DNA of 12,055 nt from Kiritimatiellia bacterium (GTDB taxonomy: Bacteria; Verrucomicrobiota; Kiritimatiellia; SLAD01): contig SLCI01000177.1 of NCBI GenBank assembly GCA_007125875.1, forward strand, positions 1-12,055, in the 5' to 3' direction. This document shows positions 1-6,466 of this stretch, piece after piece. The notes under the pieces are model-generated. The model did not search any database and was not told where the DNA came from. It saw only the letters and a program-made list of their open reading frames with translations. Each line of letters begins with the position of its first letter. Within the stretch, counting starts at the first letter, position 1. A program made the translations under genes and the position numbers.

Positions 1-126
1 CCCGATCCGGAATGTGACTTGGATTACACCTTCAACGAAGCGTGTGAGACGCCGGTGAACGTTGCCATAAGTAACTCCTTCGGTTTTGGTGGCCACAACA
101 CCAGCGTAGTCTTCGGTAAGATCTAA
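1..126 (+). CDS. fabF: 3-oxoacyl-[ACP] synthase II, C-terminal fragment
   Basis: This is the last 41 codons plus stop of a gene that begins outside the window. The translation holds NSFGFGGHN followed by SVVF near its end. That is the conserved C-terminal glycine-rich motif of beta-ketoacyl-ACP synthases I/II, which lines the active site behind the catalytic Cys-His-His triad. The preceding stretch (CDLDYTFNEA, then PVNVAISNSF) also fits FabF-type enzymes. The family condenses malonyl-ACP with a growing acyl-ACP in cytosolic type II fatty acid synthesis. The catalytic Cys and the histidine residues further upstream lie outside the window, so FabF versus FabB or a polyketide-type paralogue cannot be fully separated. 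The reading ends at TAA 124-126, 12 bp before the antiporter start and in the same frame, so the two are probably co-transcribed. Confidence 0.88.
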   Translation, partial: PDPECDLDYTFNEACETPVNVAISNSFGFGGHNTSVVFGKI

Positions 127-138
127 CCCTGCACTGCG

Positions 139-1365
139 ATGGCTGCCAGTATTGCCGAGATTATCGTTCTTTGCCTGATAGTCGATTGGTTGTTCCGGCG
201 ATTTCATTTGCCGGGCCTGGTCGGCATGCTGCTGGTCGGCGTGGTGCTGGGTCCTTATGCACTCGATTATCTTGATCCTGATCTGTTGTCGATCGGCGCC
301 GACTTACGCCTGATCGCCCTGTTGGTCATTCTGCTGCGCGCCGGGTTTGCCTTGCAGCGTCGCACGCTGCATGAAGTCGGCAGGCGTGTGCTGCTGCTCG
401 CCTTTATCCCGGCTATCTGTGAAGGAGCCGTCATCACCCTCGCGGCGTATCGCATTCTTGATTTCACGTGGCTAGAGGCGGCCCTGCTGGGGTCCGTGAT
501 TGCCGCCGTATCGCCCGCCGTGATTGTGCCATCAATGCTTCACTATAATAAGGTGCGCAAAGGAACGGAGAAGGCGATTCCGACCATGGTCATGGCGGCC
601 TCGTCGGTGGACGACGTGTTCGTGATCGTGGTGTATACGGGGTTGCTCGGCCTCTACACAGGGCATACCACCGCCATGGTCTGGCAAGTGGTGAGTGTGC
701 CCGTATCGCTGGTCCTTGGGATCGGCGCGGGTCTCGGCATCGGCTGGCTGCTATGCCACCACTTTGATCGCTTCAATCCCCGTGCCACGAAGCGTGTGCT
801 GCTGATTATCGCCATTGCGATCATGCTCGTGCGCGTGGAGCACCTCCTGCAAGGGTGGATCCCGTTTGCCGGTTTGGTCTCCGCGATGGCAATTGGTTTT
901 GTGATACTCGAAAAGCGGGAACACGCCGCGCACGAGATTTCGGCCAAGCTGGCCAAAATCTGGGTCTTCGCCGAAATCATTCTGTTCGCATTAGTCGGTG
1001 CGCAAGTGAGCTTGGCGGTGATGTGGCAATCGGGGTTAGCCGGGCTGGTTATTATTCTGTTCGGGCTCAGCGCACGCGCATTGGGCGCCGCCGCTTGTTT
1101 AGCGGCCAGCAACCTAAATGCTTCCGAGCGCGTTTTCGTGATCGTCTCCTTCATGCCGAAGGCAACCGTACAAGCCGCGATTGGGGCGGGGCCGTTACTT
1201 GCGATGCAGGTTGCCGGCCAGCCGACGGCCGCGGGCGAAATCATACTCGCCATCGCCGTCCTCAGTATCGTCCTCACCGCCCCGCTAGGTGCCTGGGCGA
1301 TCTCATTCCTCGGTGAACGTGTACTCAAGCAGGAAGATCCCTATCCGCAACCTGCTCAGTCGTAA
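139..1365 (+). CDS. Cation:proton antiporter, NHA/SLC9B-like (CPA2)
   Basis: A 408-residue, highly hydrophobic protein with about 12 predicted membrane segments, beginning almost directly at residue 5. It resembles the Na_H_Exchanger fold and specifically the NHA2/SLC9B branch. SPAVIVPSML lies at about 125-134. MAASSVDD at about 152-159 carries the paired Asp (158-159) that binds the cation in this branch. FMPKATVQAAIG lies at about 338-349, and an RAGF motif at about 67-70. Known family role: exchange of Na+ (or Li+/K+) for H+ across the inner membrane, for pH and salt balance. Which ion is carried here is not visible. The ATG at 139 has no clear ribosome-binding site, but it lies 12 bp after the fabF stop, so translation is probably coupled. 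The charged C-terminal tail is short, with no TrkA-N or other regulatory domain. Confidence 0.85.
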   Translation: MAASIAEIIVLCLIVDWLFRRFHLPGLVGMLLVGVVLGPYALDYLDPDLLSIGADLRLIALLVILLRAGFALQRRTLHEVGRRVLLLAFIPAICEGAVITLAAYRILDFTWLEAALLGSVIAAVSPAVIVPSMLHYNKVRKGTEKAIPTMVMAASSVDDVFVIVVYTGLLGLYTGHTTAMVWQVVSVPVSLVLGIGAGLGIGWLLCHHFDRFNPRATKRVLLIIAIAIMLVRVEHLLQGWIPFAGLVSAMAIGFVILEKREHAAHEISAKLAKIWVFAEIILFALVGAQVSLAVMWQSGLAGLVIILFGLSARALGAAACLAASNLNASERVFVIVSFMPKATVQAAIGAGPLLAMQVAGQPTAAGEIILAIAVLSIVLTAPLGAWAISFLGERVLKQEDPYPQPAQS

Positions 1366-1370
1366 GCTGG

Positions 1371-1406
1371 AACACGAACGCGTGTCTGTGCGCCCCTATT
1401 CGTGTT
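1371..1406. repeat. Inverted pair of 8-bp AACACGAA half-sites
   Basis: AACACGAA (1371-1378) and its exact reverse complement TTCGTGTT (1399-1406) lie just after the antiporter stop, 20 bp apart. A second short inverted repeat, ACACG-aacg-CGTGT, overlaps at 1372-1385. The same ACACGAA heptamer recurs at 1495-1501 inside the promoter of the downstream module. No T-run follows, so it does not look like an intrinsic terminator. A distal set of operator half-sites is the more likely reading, but that is inference. Confidence 0.4.
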
Positions 1407-1478
1407 TGTGTATCGAGTAATCTCTTTCTGATGTCCAATCGATCCTTGATCGCTTTTTCCCAGCGTCGCAACTTCAGC

Positions 1479-1507
1479 TTGATATTATGTGTATACACGA
1501 ATATATT
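1479..1507 (+). promoter_or_regulatory. Sigma-70-like promoter of the AbiEi-like module
   Basis: A -35 box TTGATA (1479-1484) and a -10 box TATATT (1502-1507) are separated by exactly 17 bp, each one mismatch from the sigma-70 consensus. Transcription would be expected to start near 1513-1515, only about 5 nt before the ATG at 1519. That implies a leaderless or almost leaderless mRNA for the first gene, in line with the absence of any Shine-Dalgarno sequence there. The site lies in an AT-rich pocket amid GC-richer DNA. Confidence 0.6.
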
Positions 1508-1512
1508 TGTGT
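1489..1512. promoter_or_regulatory. Overlapping palindromes, candidate operator
   Basis: GTGTATACAC (1489-1498) is a perfect 10-bp palindrome in the promoter spacer. It overlaps ACACGAATATATTTGTGT (1495-1512), an 18-bp palindrome with 8 of 9 pairs matching, which covers the whole -10 box and the likely start point. A protein bound here would block RNA polymerase. The neighbouring gene encodes an AbiEi-like winged-helix protein, and AbiEi proteins are known to repress their own operon through inverted repeats in the promoter. Autoregulation is therefore a reasonable inference. Confidence 0.5.
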
Positions 1513-1518
1513 TCACGT

Positions 1519-2691
1519 ATGAAGTCGGGTCTGAAATATCGAGCGCGTCGGCACTATCTTGATCAAGCCTTGCAAGAGGGTTTGAAAGAGCTTGGGCATC
1601 GTGCAGGAAGAAGGGAACTATCAGATCAGCCTGATGCCGATAGCGGTTTTGCGATTCTTCCTGTTCGTGATCATCCTGAAAAGATTTTTGTCAGTCGCAG
1701 CGTTGAGGGCGTTTATCGTTCGGACCGTTTTCGGGATCTGATCGGGAACCGCGTATTGCACTTTCGCGCTTTGAGCGAGAAGGAGTCGGGCGATAGTCAA
1801 TTGCTACTGGCCATATTCTTGGAGCGCTACTCGCCACGAGCCGTGGTTGACCTGTCGGAATACTCGGATCAATTTTTGGATGGCGGGTTGAACTGGTTGA
1901 TAGTCTCGCCGGACGGAAGAGTTGTTATTCGGTTGTTCGGCAAGGACATGGAGTTTGAGATAGGAAAAGAATTGGTCTCTCGACCTGAAGCCAGAGTTGA
2001 GCCGTCGCGCTATTCGCTCTTCAGTGAACGGAATCAATGGCTCTTGAAGTGTCTGTTGCTGCCCGGCATTTCCTTGTCCTATTGGGGCGGCCCGGCAGAC
2101 AAGCCTCGCTCGGTGGTTGACTTGGCGGAAAAATCGGGGATTCCCCAGCCAGCCGTATCTGTGTTCCTCCAGCAGGCAGAGGTAGCCGGATATGTGAAAC
2201 GCAACGGTCGTTCGTTCCGTGTCATCCGTCATCGCGAACTTCTGGAGGAATGGAGTTTCGCTGCGAAATTCAATCCTCCCGAGAACATGAACGTACGACC
2301 GATATTCGGGCAGTCGTTTGAAGGGTGGTCACGCGAAAATCCGGCCCATCGAGAGCAACCTTCTTATGTGGCGGGATCGCATCTGGCGTGTCATGTGATG
2401 GGGCTGGGTCGCTCGAACAATCCGGAGAAAATCCTCTATGTCCAAGACCCTTTCGATGAGGTCATGGGCCGCTTGGATCTCGTTTCCGATTCATCGGAGT
2501 CGCCATGGGCTAAGCTGATTCGTCCCAAATACCCGGAGCTTATTTTTCGGGGAGCTGTTTGGCGGGAGAACATCTGGATCGTGGATATTCTGCAGGCGTA
2601 TCTCGATGTGCGCCTATCCCCTGCACGCGGTATGGAGCAGGCAGAAGCCATATACATGAGCAAATTGCGAAAACAGCTTGAGGGGCGCTGA
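1519..2691 (+). CDS. AbiEi-like winged-helix protein (type IV TA antitoxin-like)
   Basis: A 390-residue soluble protein, counted from ATG 1519. Residues about 171-237 read as a winged helix-turn-helix: helix SVVDLAEKSG (198-207), turn, recognition helix PAVSVFLQQAEVAGYV (211-226), then a basic wing (KRNGRSFRVIRHRE). The C-terminus has D356-x2-Q359, LDV (362-364) and P-A-RG-x-EQAE (368-376), a signature I associate with long AbiEi-family antitoxins and transcriptional regulators. The N-terminal 170 residues are not recognised. Known family role: DNA-binding repressor and antitoxin to a nucleotidyltransferase toxin. The partner follows 2 bp downstream, which supports this. The start is placed at ATG 1519 because the only good promoter would initiate at about 1514; an alternative GTG at 1489 lies inside the promoter spacer and would add ten residues. 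Base composition is lower in GC than the surroundings (25 of 60 G+C at 1921-1980, against 34 of 60 at 8401-8460), which suggests acquisition. Confidence 0.7.
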   Translation: MKSGLKYRARRHYLDQALQEGLKELGHRAGRRELSDQPDADSGFAILPVRDHPEKIFVSRSVEGVYRSDRFRDLIGNRVLHFRALSEKESGDSQLLLAIFLERYSPRAVVDLSEYSDQFLDGGLNWLIVSPDGRVVIRLFGKDMEFEIGKELVSRPEARVEPSRYSLFSERNQWLLKCLLLPGISLSYWGGPADKPRSVVDLAEKSGIPQPAVSVFLQQAEVAGYVKRNGRSFRVIRHRELLEEWSFAAKFNPPENMNVRPIFGQSFEGWSRENPAHREQPSYVAGSHLACHVMGLGRSNNPEKILYVQDPFDEVMGRLDLVSDSSESPWAKLIRPKYPELIFRGAVWRENIWIVDILQAYLDVRLSPARGMEQAEAIYMSKLRKQLEGR

Positions 2692-2693
2692 CC

Positions 2694-3563
2694 ATGTTAA
2701 TCGGGCCGGAATTTGATCCATTCTTTATCCGCGCCATTGGCGCCATGCGGGATTATGTCGATGATTTTGTCTGTATTGGGGGATGCGCCAACGCGTTATA
2801 CCGGCATCACCCATTGGCCGCGCCTGCATCTCTGGCTTATGTCGGCACGTACGACATTGATCTTGCCGTTGCCGACAAAGTGCCCGTTCGCAATCGCAAG
2901 CCCATTGCCGAAATTATGGCCACCGCAGGCTTGGAAGAAAACTTTTACGGGACCTCGGAAAAGCCCGTGATCAAGTACGCTCCCGTGGATGAAAGCATTG
3001 CCGCCGATCTGGAGTTTCTCTGTTCATTAAGCGGACTTGCCGGGGCGCGGGGCAAAAAAGGTGTCCCAGCAGCCCATGAAGTCCAGAAGAAGGTAATGGC
3101 GCAACCGTTGCGGTACCTTGAATTACTCCTCACTCGTCCTTGGGCCGCGGATGTCGGGAACATGCCCGGATTTGGGGCCTTGAAGAGTATCCATCTAAAG
3201 ATTCCCAATCCAGCATCGTATATTATTCAAAAGATATTGATTCAGGACGAGGGACGAAAACGAGAATCGGTGGCGAAGGATTTCTATTACATCTTTGAAG
3301 CCAGTGTCTTGTTCAGGAACGCTCTTGATGAGGTTAGGTGTGACTATCAGGAACTCTGCCGCGCATTTCCGACAAAGTGGATATCGCGATTTGAGCGCAA
3401 CATATCCACTTCATTCCGCGATTCAGATGCCGAAGGGCCGGTCATGGCCGCACAGGTTCACCGCGGTATTCAATTAGACCGATCCGGCAACATGCCCGTG
3501 GATGAGACTATTATAGCGGCTTCTGTTCAGAGGATGATACAAAAGTTGTGCAGAACCACATAG
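2694..3563 (+). CDS. GSU2403-like nucleotidyltransferase-fold protein (AbiEii-related)
   Basis: A 289-residue protein with the minimal nucleotidyltransferase signature: GG at residues 29-30, T-x-D-I-D at 52-56 supplying two metal-binding aspartates, and an acidic strand DLEFL (105-109) giving the probable third. Further on, PASYIIQK (173-180) and KRESVAKDF (189-197) match the Lys/Arg and K-D features seen after the core in GSU2403/AbiEii-type proteins. All catalytic acids are present, so it looks active. In AbiE systems the nucleotidyltransferase is the toxin and transfers nucleotides to cellular targets; the donor and target here cannot be read from sequence. The start ATG 2694 has a good ribosome-binding site, GAGGGG at 2680-2685, inside the end of the upstream gene, with 2 bp between stop and start. 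This argues for one bicistronic unit. It could alternatively be a non-toxic nucleotidyltransferase with an unknown role. Confidence 0.75.
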   Translation: MLIGPEFDPFFIRAIGAMRDYVDDFVCIGGCANALYRHHPLAAPASLAYVGTYDIDLAVADKVPVRNRKPIAEIMATAGLEENFYGTSEKPVIKYAPVDESIAADLEFLCSLSGLAGARGKKGVPAAHEVQKKVMAQPLRYLELLLTRPWAADVGNMPGFGALKSIHLKIPNPASYIIQKILIQDEGRKRESVAKDFYYIFEASVLFRNALDEVRCDYQELCRAFPTKWISRFERNISTSFRDSDAEGPVMAAQVHRGIQLDRSGNMPVDETIIAASVQRMIQKLCRTT

Positions 3564-3571
3564 TGCCTTTT

Positions 3572-3606
3572 GTGCATGGATAATCATGTCGGATGCGCAC
3601 TTTTTT
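3572..3606 (+). terminator. Probable intrinsic terminator of the AbiEi/NTase unit
   Basis: GTGCAT (3572-3577) pairs with ATGCGCAC (3593-3600), with a two-base bulge, and is followed at once by six T residues (3601-3606). It starts 9 bp after the nucleotidyltransferase stop. The stem is short and the loop long, so strength is uncertain. On the minus strand the hairpin is followed only by AAAA, so it would not terminate the convergent trpD transcript. Confidence 0.45.
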
Positions 3607-3650
3607 CGTCAGCGCCATCTCAACGCACAGTCTGTACGTCGCTCCGCAAC

Positions 3651-4661
3651 CTACCCATTCGTAAACTGGACCAACTGATCCAGTTTCTGCCGTGCGGCTC
3701 CGCTATCGATCGCTTGTGCCGCTTGCTGAATCCCGTCGGCCCAGTCTGCCGCCAATCCACTGGCTACAATGGCGGCGGCGGCATTGAGCACTACAATGTC
3801 CCGCTTCGGGCCTTTTTCGCCATCCAGTATCGCTTGTAATAGCTTGGCGTTGTCTTCCGGACTGCCGCCCCGCAAATCGGTGGCCTTGGCGACTTCGAGC
3901 CCGAGTTCGTTGGGCCAGAGTTGATAGTTCCGAATCTCACCTTGATTGACCTCGCCGACATAGGTTGCTGTCGTGGTGGTGATTTCATCGAGTCCATCAT
4001 CGCCGTGCACCACAAACATCCGTTCTGCGCCCAAGCCGGCTAATGCCTCGGCCATCACGGGTACGAGATCGCGATGATACACGCCCAACACGCCGTGCCG
4101 CGCACTGGCAGGGTTGGAGAGGGGACCGAGAATGTTGAAGATGGTGCGAATCCCGATTTCTTGGCGTGGGCCGATCGCGTGCTTCATCGCCGGATGCAGC
4201 GCGGGCGCAAAGAGGAAAGCGATACCCACTTCTTTCAAACAAGACGCCATCCGCGCCGCGTCGAGCGCAATATTGACGCCCAATGACGCCAACACATCGG
4301 CGCTGCCGCAACGGCTGGACACACTCTTGTTGCCGTGCTTAGCGACGATTACGCCCGCACCCGCCGCGACCAGTGCGGCTCCGGTAGAAATATTGAACGT
4401 GTGTGCCCCATCGCCGCCGGTTCCACAGGTGTCCACCACCACGCCCTCGGGCGCTTCCACTGGGGTGAAATGTTCGCGCATCGCGCGGGTCGCCCCGGCA
4501 ATGATATCCGCCGTCTCGCCGTGCATGCGCAACGCGGTGATGAACGCGGCGATCTGTGCCGGCGTGGCATTGCCGCTCATAATTTCCCGTAAAGCCTCGT
4601 AGGCCTCGTCTTGCGTCAGCGATTGCCCATCAACCAGTTTTGCAATGGTTTCCTTAATCAT
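3651..4661 (-). CDS. trpD: Anthranilate phosphoribosyltransferase
   Basis: A 336-residue protein, the usual length for stand-alone TrpD. It joins anthranilate to PRPP to give phosphoribosyl-anthranilate, the second step of tryptophan synthesis, in the cytosol. Signature motifs are all present: GTGGDG at 80-85 (PRPP pyrophosphate loop), KHGNKSVSS at 108-116, R166 and R172 in the anthranilate-binding region, FNILGPL at 175-181, and DDGLDE at 221-226 with the Asp-Glu pair that binds Mg. The start ATG has a strong ribosome-binding site, AGGAGG, at 4667-4672, 5 nt upstream. It follows the dGTPase gene by 26 bp on the same strand. No other trp genes lie nearby, so it is separated from the pathway operon, at least within this window. 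No attenuator or trp leader is visible in the 26-bp gap. Confidence 0.96.
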   Translation of the reverse strand: MIKETIAKLVDGQSLTQDEAYEALREIMSGNATPAQIAAFITALRMHGETADIIAGATRAMREHFTPVEAPEGVVVDTCGTGGDGAHTFNISTGAALVAAGAGVIVAKHGNKSVSSRCGSADVLASLGVNIALDAARMASCLKEVGIAFLFAPALHPAMKHAIGPRQEIGIRTIFNILGPLSNPASARHGVLGVYHRDLVPVMAEALAGLGAERMFVVHGDDGLDEITTTTATYVGEVNQGEIRNYQLWPNELGLEVAKATDLRGGSPEDNAKLLQAILDGEKGPKRDIVVLNAAAAIVASGLAADWADGIQQAAQAIDSGAARQKLDQLVQFTNG

Positions 4662-4687
4662 TCCATCCTCCTATAAAGCTCATCAAC

Positions 4688-5821
4688 TCAGTCCAATGCT
4701 TCGTCCAAGCCGTACTTACGCACTTCATCCATGGCGTACAAATCCGTCATACCGGCCACGTAGTCGCAGGCGGAACGCATGATGCCGTCTCGCTCGACCT
4801 GTTGGCGGGCCCGGCGGCCCATGGTGTCTGGATTCGCCACGTAATGCTGAAACAGGCGACGCATCAAGCGCACCGCGTGCTGGTTCGAATCATCCACGTC
4901 GGGATGCCAATAGAGTTCCTTGAACAGAAAGTCGCGATAGGGTTTCAGCAACTCTTTCATGCCGTCACTAAACGTTACAACCCGATCCGGCGCATTCATG
5001 ATGTCCTCGGGCGATTGCGGATCGAACGCTTTCAGGCGCTCAGTCGTGGTCAATAGGACATCCTCTACCTGTAGGTCGAGCAGGAACCGGATCGTGAAGG
5101 CGGCTCGATCCGCTGCAGGCAGGGCATCGCCATAATGGGCCCGACAGCGCTCGTCTGCCAGCTGCCACAGATCCAGCGCACTTAACATCTCGTGCGTCAG
5201 CAGGCCCGCCTCCAATCCGTCTTCTGCGTCATGCGCCTGATAGGCAATGTCATCCGCGACATCGGCGATCTGGGCCTCCATATATTGATAGGGCCCAATC
5301 GGGGCGCCATCCAAATCTGCGCCGGGATCCGCCGCGATATGTTTCCGCAAGCCGGCCCGCGTCTCCCAGGTTAGATTCAAGCCCGGAAAGCTCGGATAAC
5401 GACGCTCCAGGAGCTCGACCCAGCGCAGGCTCTGCAGGTTATGATCAAATCCGCCATGGTCCGCCATCAGCTTGTTCAGCTCGCGCTCGCCGCAATGACC
5501 AAACGGGCTGTGTCCAATGTCGTGCGCCAACGCAATCGTCTCGGTGAGATCCTCGTTGGCTCGCAAGGCCCGCGCCAGTGTGCGCCCAATCGCGGTCATC
5601 TCCATCGTGTGCGTTAACCGAGTCCGGTAATGGTCCGCCGTGACATGCACGAACACTTGGGTCTTGTACTCCAACCGCCGAAACGAGCGACAATGCAGTA
5701 CGCGGTCGCGATCGCGCTGGAACTCGGCCCGGTAGGCGTGGGCGGGTTCGGGATAGCAACGGCCGCGCGTGGCCGAACTGCGCGCAGCGTAAGGCGCCAA
5801 CTCATTTTCCTCGCGCGCCAT
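4688..5821 (-). CDS. dgt: dGTP triphosphohydrolase-like HD enzyme
   Basis: A 377-residue HD-superfamily protein from the ATG at 5821. Metal ligands are visible: H71 (in RLTHTMEM), the H100-D101 pair in LAHDIGHSPFGHCGE, and a downstream Asp in IADVADDIAYQAHD (about D190). The N-terminal ELAPYAARS and the RVLHCRSFRRLEYKTQVF block are typical of the deoxyguanosinetriphosphate triphosphohydrolase-like group (about 370-400 residues), which is shorter than E. coli Dgt. Family members cleave dNTPs to deoxynucleoside plus triphosphate and influence dNTP pools. Which dNTP is preferred cannot be told. The frame stays open upstream to a GTG at 5869, but the family alignment begins at MAREE, so 5821 was chosen; there is no strong ribosome-binding site. 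It is the first gene of a dgt-trpD unit, divergent from the NUDIX operon. Confidence 0.9.
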   Translation of the reverse strand: MAREENELAPYAARSSATRGRCYPEPAHAYRAEFQRDRDRVLHCRSFRRLEYKTQVFVHVTADHYRTRLTHTMEMTAIGRTLARALRANEDLTETIALAHDIGHSPFGHCGERELNKLMADHGGFDHNLQSLRWVELLERRYPSFPGLNLTWETRAGLRKHIAADPGADLDGAPIGPYQYMEAQIADVADDIAYQAHDAEDGLEAGLLTHEMLSALDLWQLADERCRAHYGDALPAADRAAFTIRFLLDLQVEDVLLTTTERLKAFDPQSPEDIMNAPDRVVTFSDGMKELLKPYRDFLFKELYWHPDVDDSNQHAVRLMRRLFQHYVANPDTMGRRARQQVERDGIMRSACDYVAGMTDLYAMDEVRKYGLDEALD

Positions 5822-5852
5822 CGTTTCTGTTCTGGTATGAAGCATGATCAGT

Positions 5853-5881
5853 AGAGTAAGCTTGATCACTCAACACTGCAA
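5853..5881 (-). promoter_or_regulatory. Candidate promoter for dgt-trpD
   Basis: On the minus strand TTGCAG (5881-5876) and TACTCT (5858-5853) are 17 bp apart. Transcription would start near 5846, leaving a leader of about 25 nt before the chosen ATG at 5821. This also argues against the GTG at 5869 as the dgt start. The boxes are moderate matches to sigma-70 consensus. Confidence 0.35.
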
Positions 5882-5892
5882 TTTTTTATAAA
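5862..5892 (+). promoter_or_regulatory. Candidate promoter for the NUDIX operon
   Basis: On the plus strand TTGATC (5862-5867) is followed by an A/T run containing TTTATA (5885-5890, 17-bp spacing) and TATAAA (5887-5892, 19-bp spacing). It overlaps the oppositely directed dgt promoter, so the two transcripts may compete. TTGATCACTCAA in the shared part is an imperfect palindrome. Confidence 0.35.
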
Positions 5893-5908
5893 GGATCACG
5901 CACAGGTC

Positions 5909-6466
5909 ATGGACGAAAAAACGATCAGTATGAAGCGGGTCTACGAAGGCCGCATTGTCTCGCTGGAGCTGCACGAAGTCGAGATGCGCGATGGCACTCG
6001 CACCAACCGCGAAATCGTACGTCATGGGCCGGCCGTCGCCGTTGTGGCGCAACTGCCGAAACCCGATGACCGCTTTGTTTTCGTGCGCCAGTTTCGTAAA
6101 CCCCTCGACCGCCCGATGCTGGAGGTCGTGGCAGGCAACGTAGAAGAGAATGAGGATCTCGAGGATGCCGCCTGCCGTGAGGTGCTGGAAGAAACGGGCT
6201 ACGAAGTGACGAAGATTGAGCGTCTCGGCGCCCTGTATCCCTCACCCGGCTATGTCGACGAGCGCATTGAAGTCTATTACGCCCGACTCTGGCACGAGCC
6301 CCGCTCGCGTAACCTTGATCACGACGAAGATATCGAAGTGCATTTCCATTCGCGTGACGTCGTCCGCAAGTTAATTCACACCGGCCAAATTCAAGACGGC
6401 AAAACGATGGCGGCCTGGTTGCTATACGAGCAACAACGTGCGGCGCAGAAGGAACGCGACGCATGA
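5909..6466 (+). CDS. NUDIX hydrolase, ADP-ribose pyrophosphatase-like
   Basis: A 185-residue protein with a complete NUDIX box: G76-x5-E82-x7-REVLEETGY (90-98), matching GX5EX7REUXEEXGU. RQFRKPL (60-66) and MLEVVAG (70-76) before the box, and LYPSPGYVDERIEVYYA after it, are typical of ADP-ribose pyrophosphatases. These hydrolyse ADP-ribose to AMP and ribose 5-phosphate, and some act on related sugar nucleotides. The N-terminal KRVYEGRIVSLE strand fits the dimerisation region of that group, which supports the start at ATG 5909 over a Met eight codons later. It is the first gene of a plus-strand operon; its stop overlaps the next start as ATGA. Substrate assignment beyond the ADP-ribose-like class is inference. 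Confidence 0.9.
   Translation: MDEKTISMKRVYEGRIVSLELHEVEMRDGTRTNREIVRHGPAVAVVAQLPKPDDRFVFVRQFRKPLDRPMLEVVAGNVEENEDLEDAACREVLEETGYEVTKIERLGALYPSPGYVDERIEVYYARLWHEPRSRNLDHDEDIEVHFHSRDVVRKLIHTGQIQDGKTMAAWLLYEQQRAAQKERDA

Noticed and set aside
654..1328. 224-codon minus-strand open frame within the antiporter gene
   Set aside because: Its translation has no recognisable domain and it is wholly antisense to a well-supported membrane protein; it is a by-product of GC-rich codon use.
1371..1412. Intrinsic terminator after the antiporter
   Set aside because: The AACACGAA/TTCGTGTT stem has a 20-base loop and is followed by TGTG, not by a T-run.
1489..1518. GTG start adding ten residues to the AbiEi-like protein
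   Set aside because: The GTG lies between the -35 and -10 boxes of the only good promoter and inside a perfect palindrome, with no ribosome-binding site.
3570..3839. 89-codon plus-strand frame after the nucleotidyltransferase
   Set aside because: It crosses the probable terminator and then runs antisense through the 3' end of trpD; no family resemblance.
5822..5869. Longer dgt start at GTG 5869 or ATG 5845
   Set aside because: The family-typical N-terminus begins at MAREE (5821), the extra residues are unfamiliar, and the likely promoter -10 box falls inside the extension.
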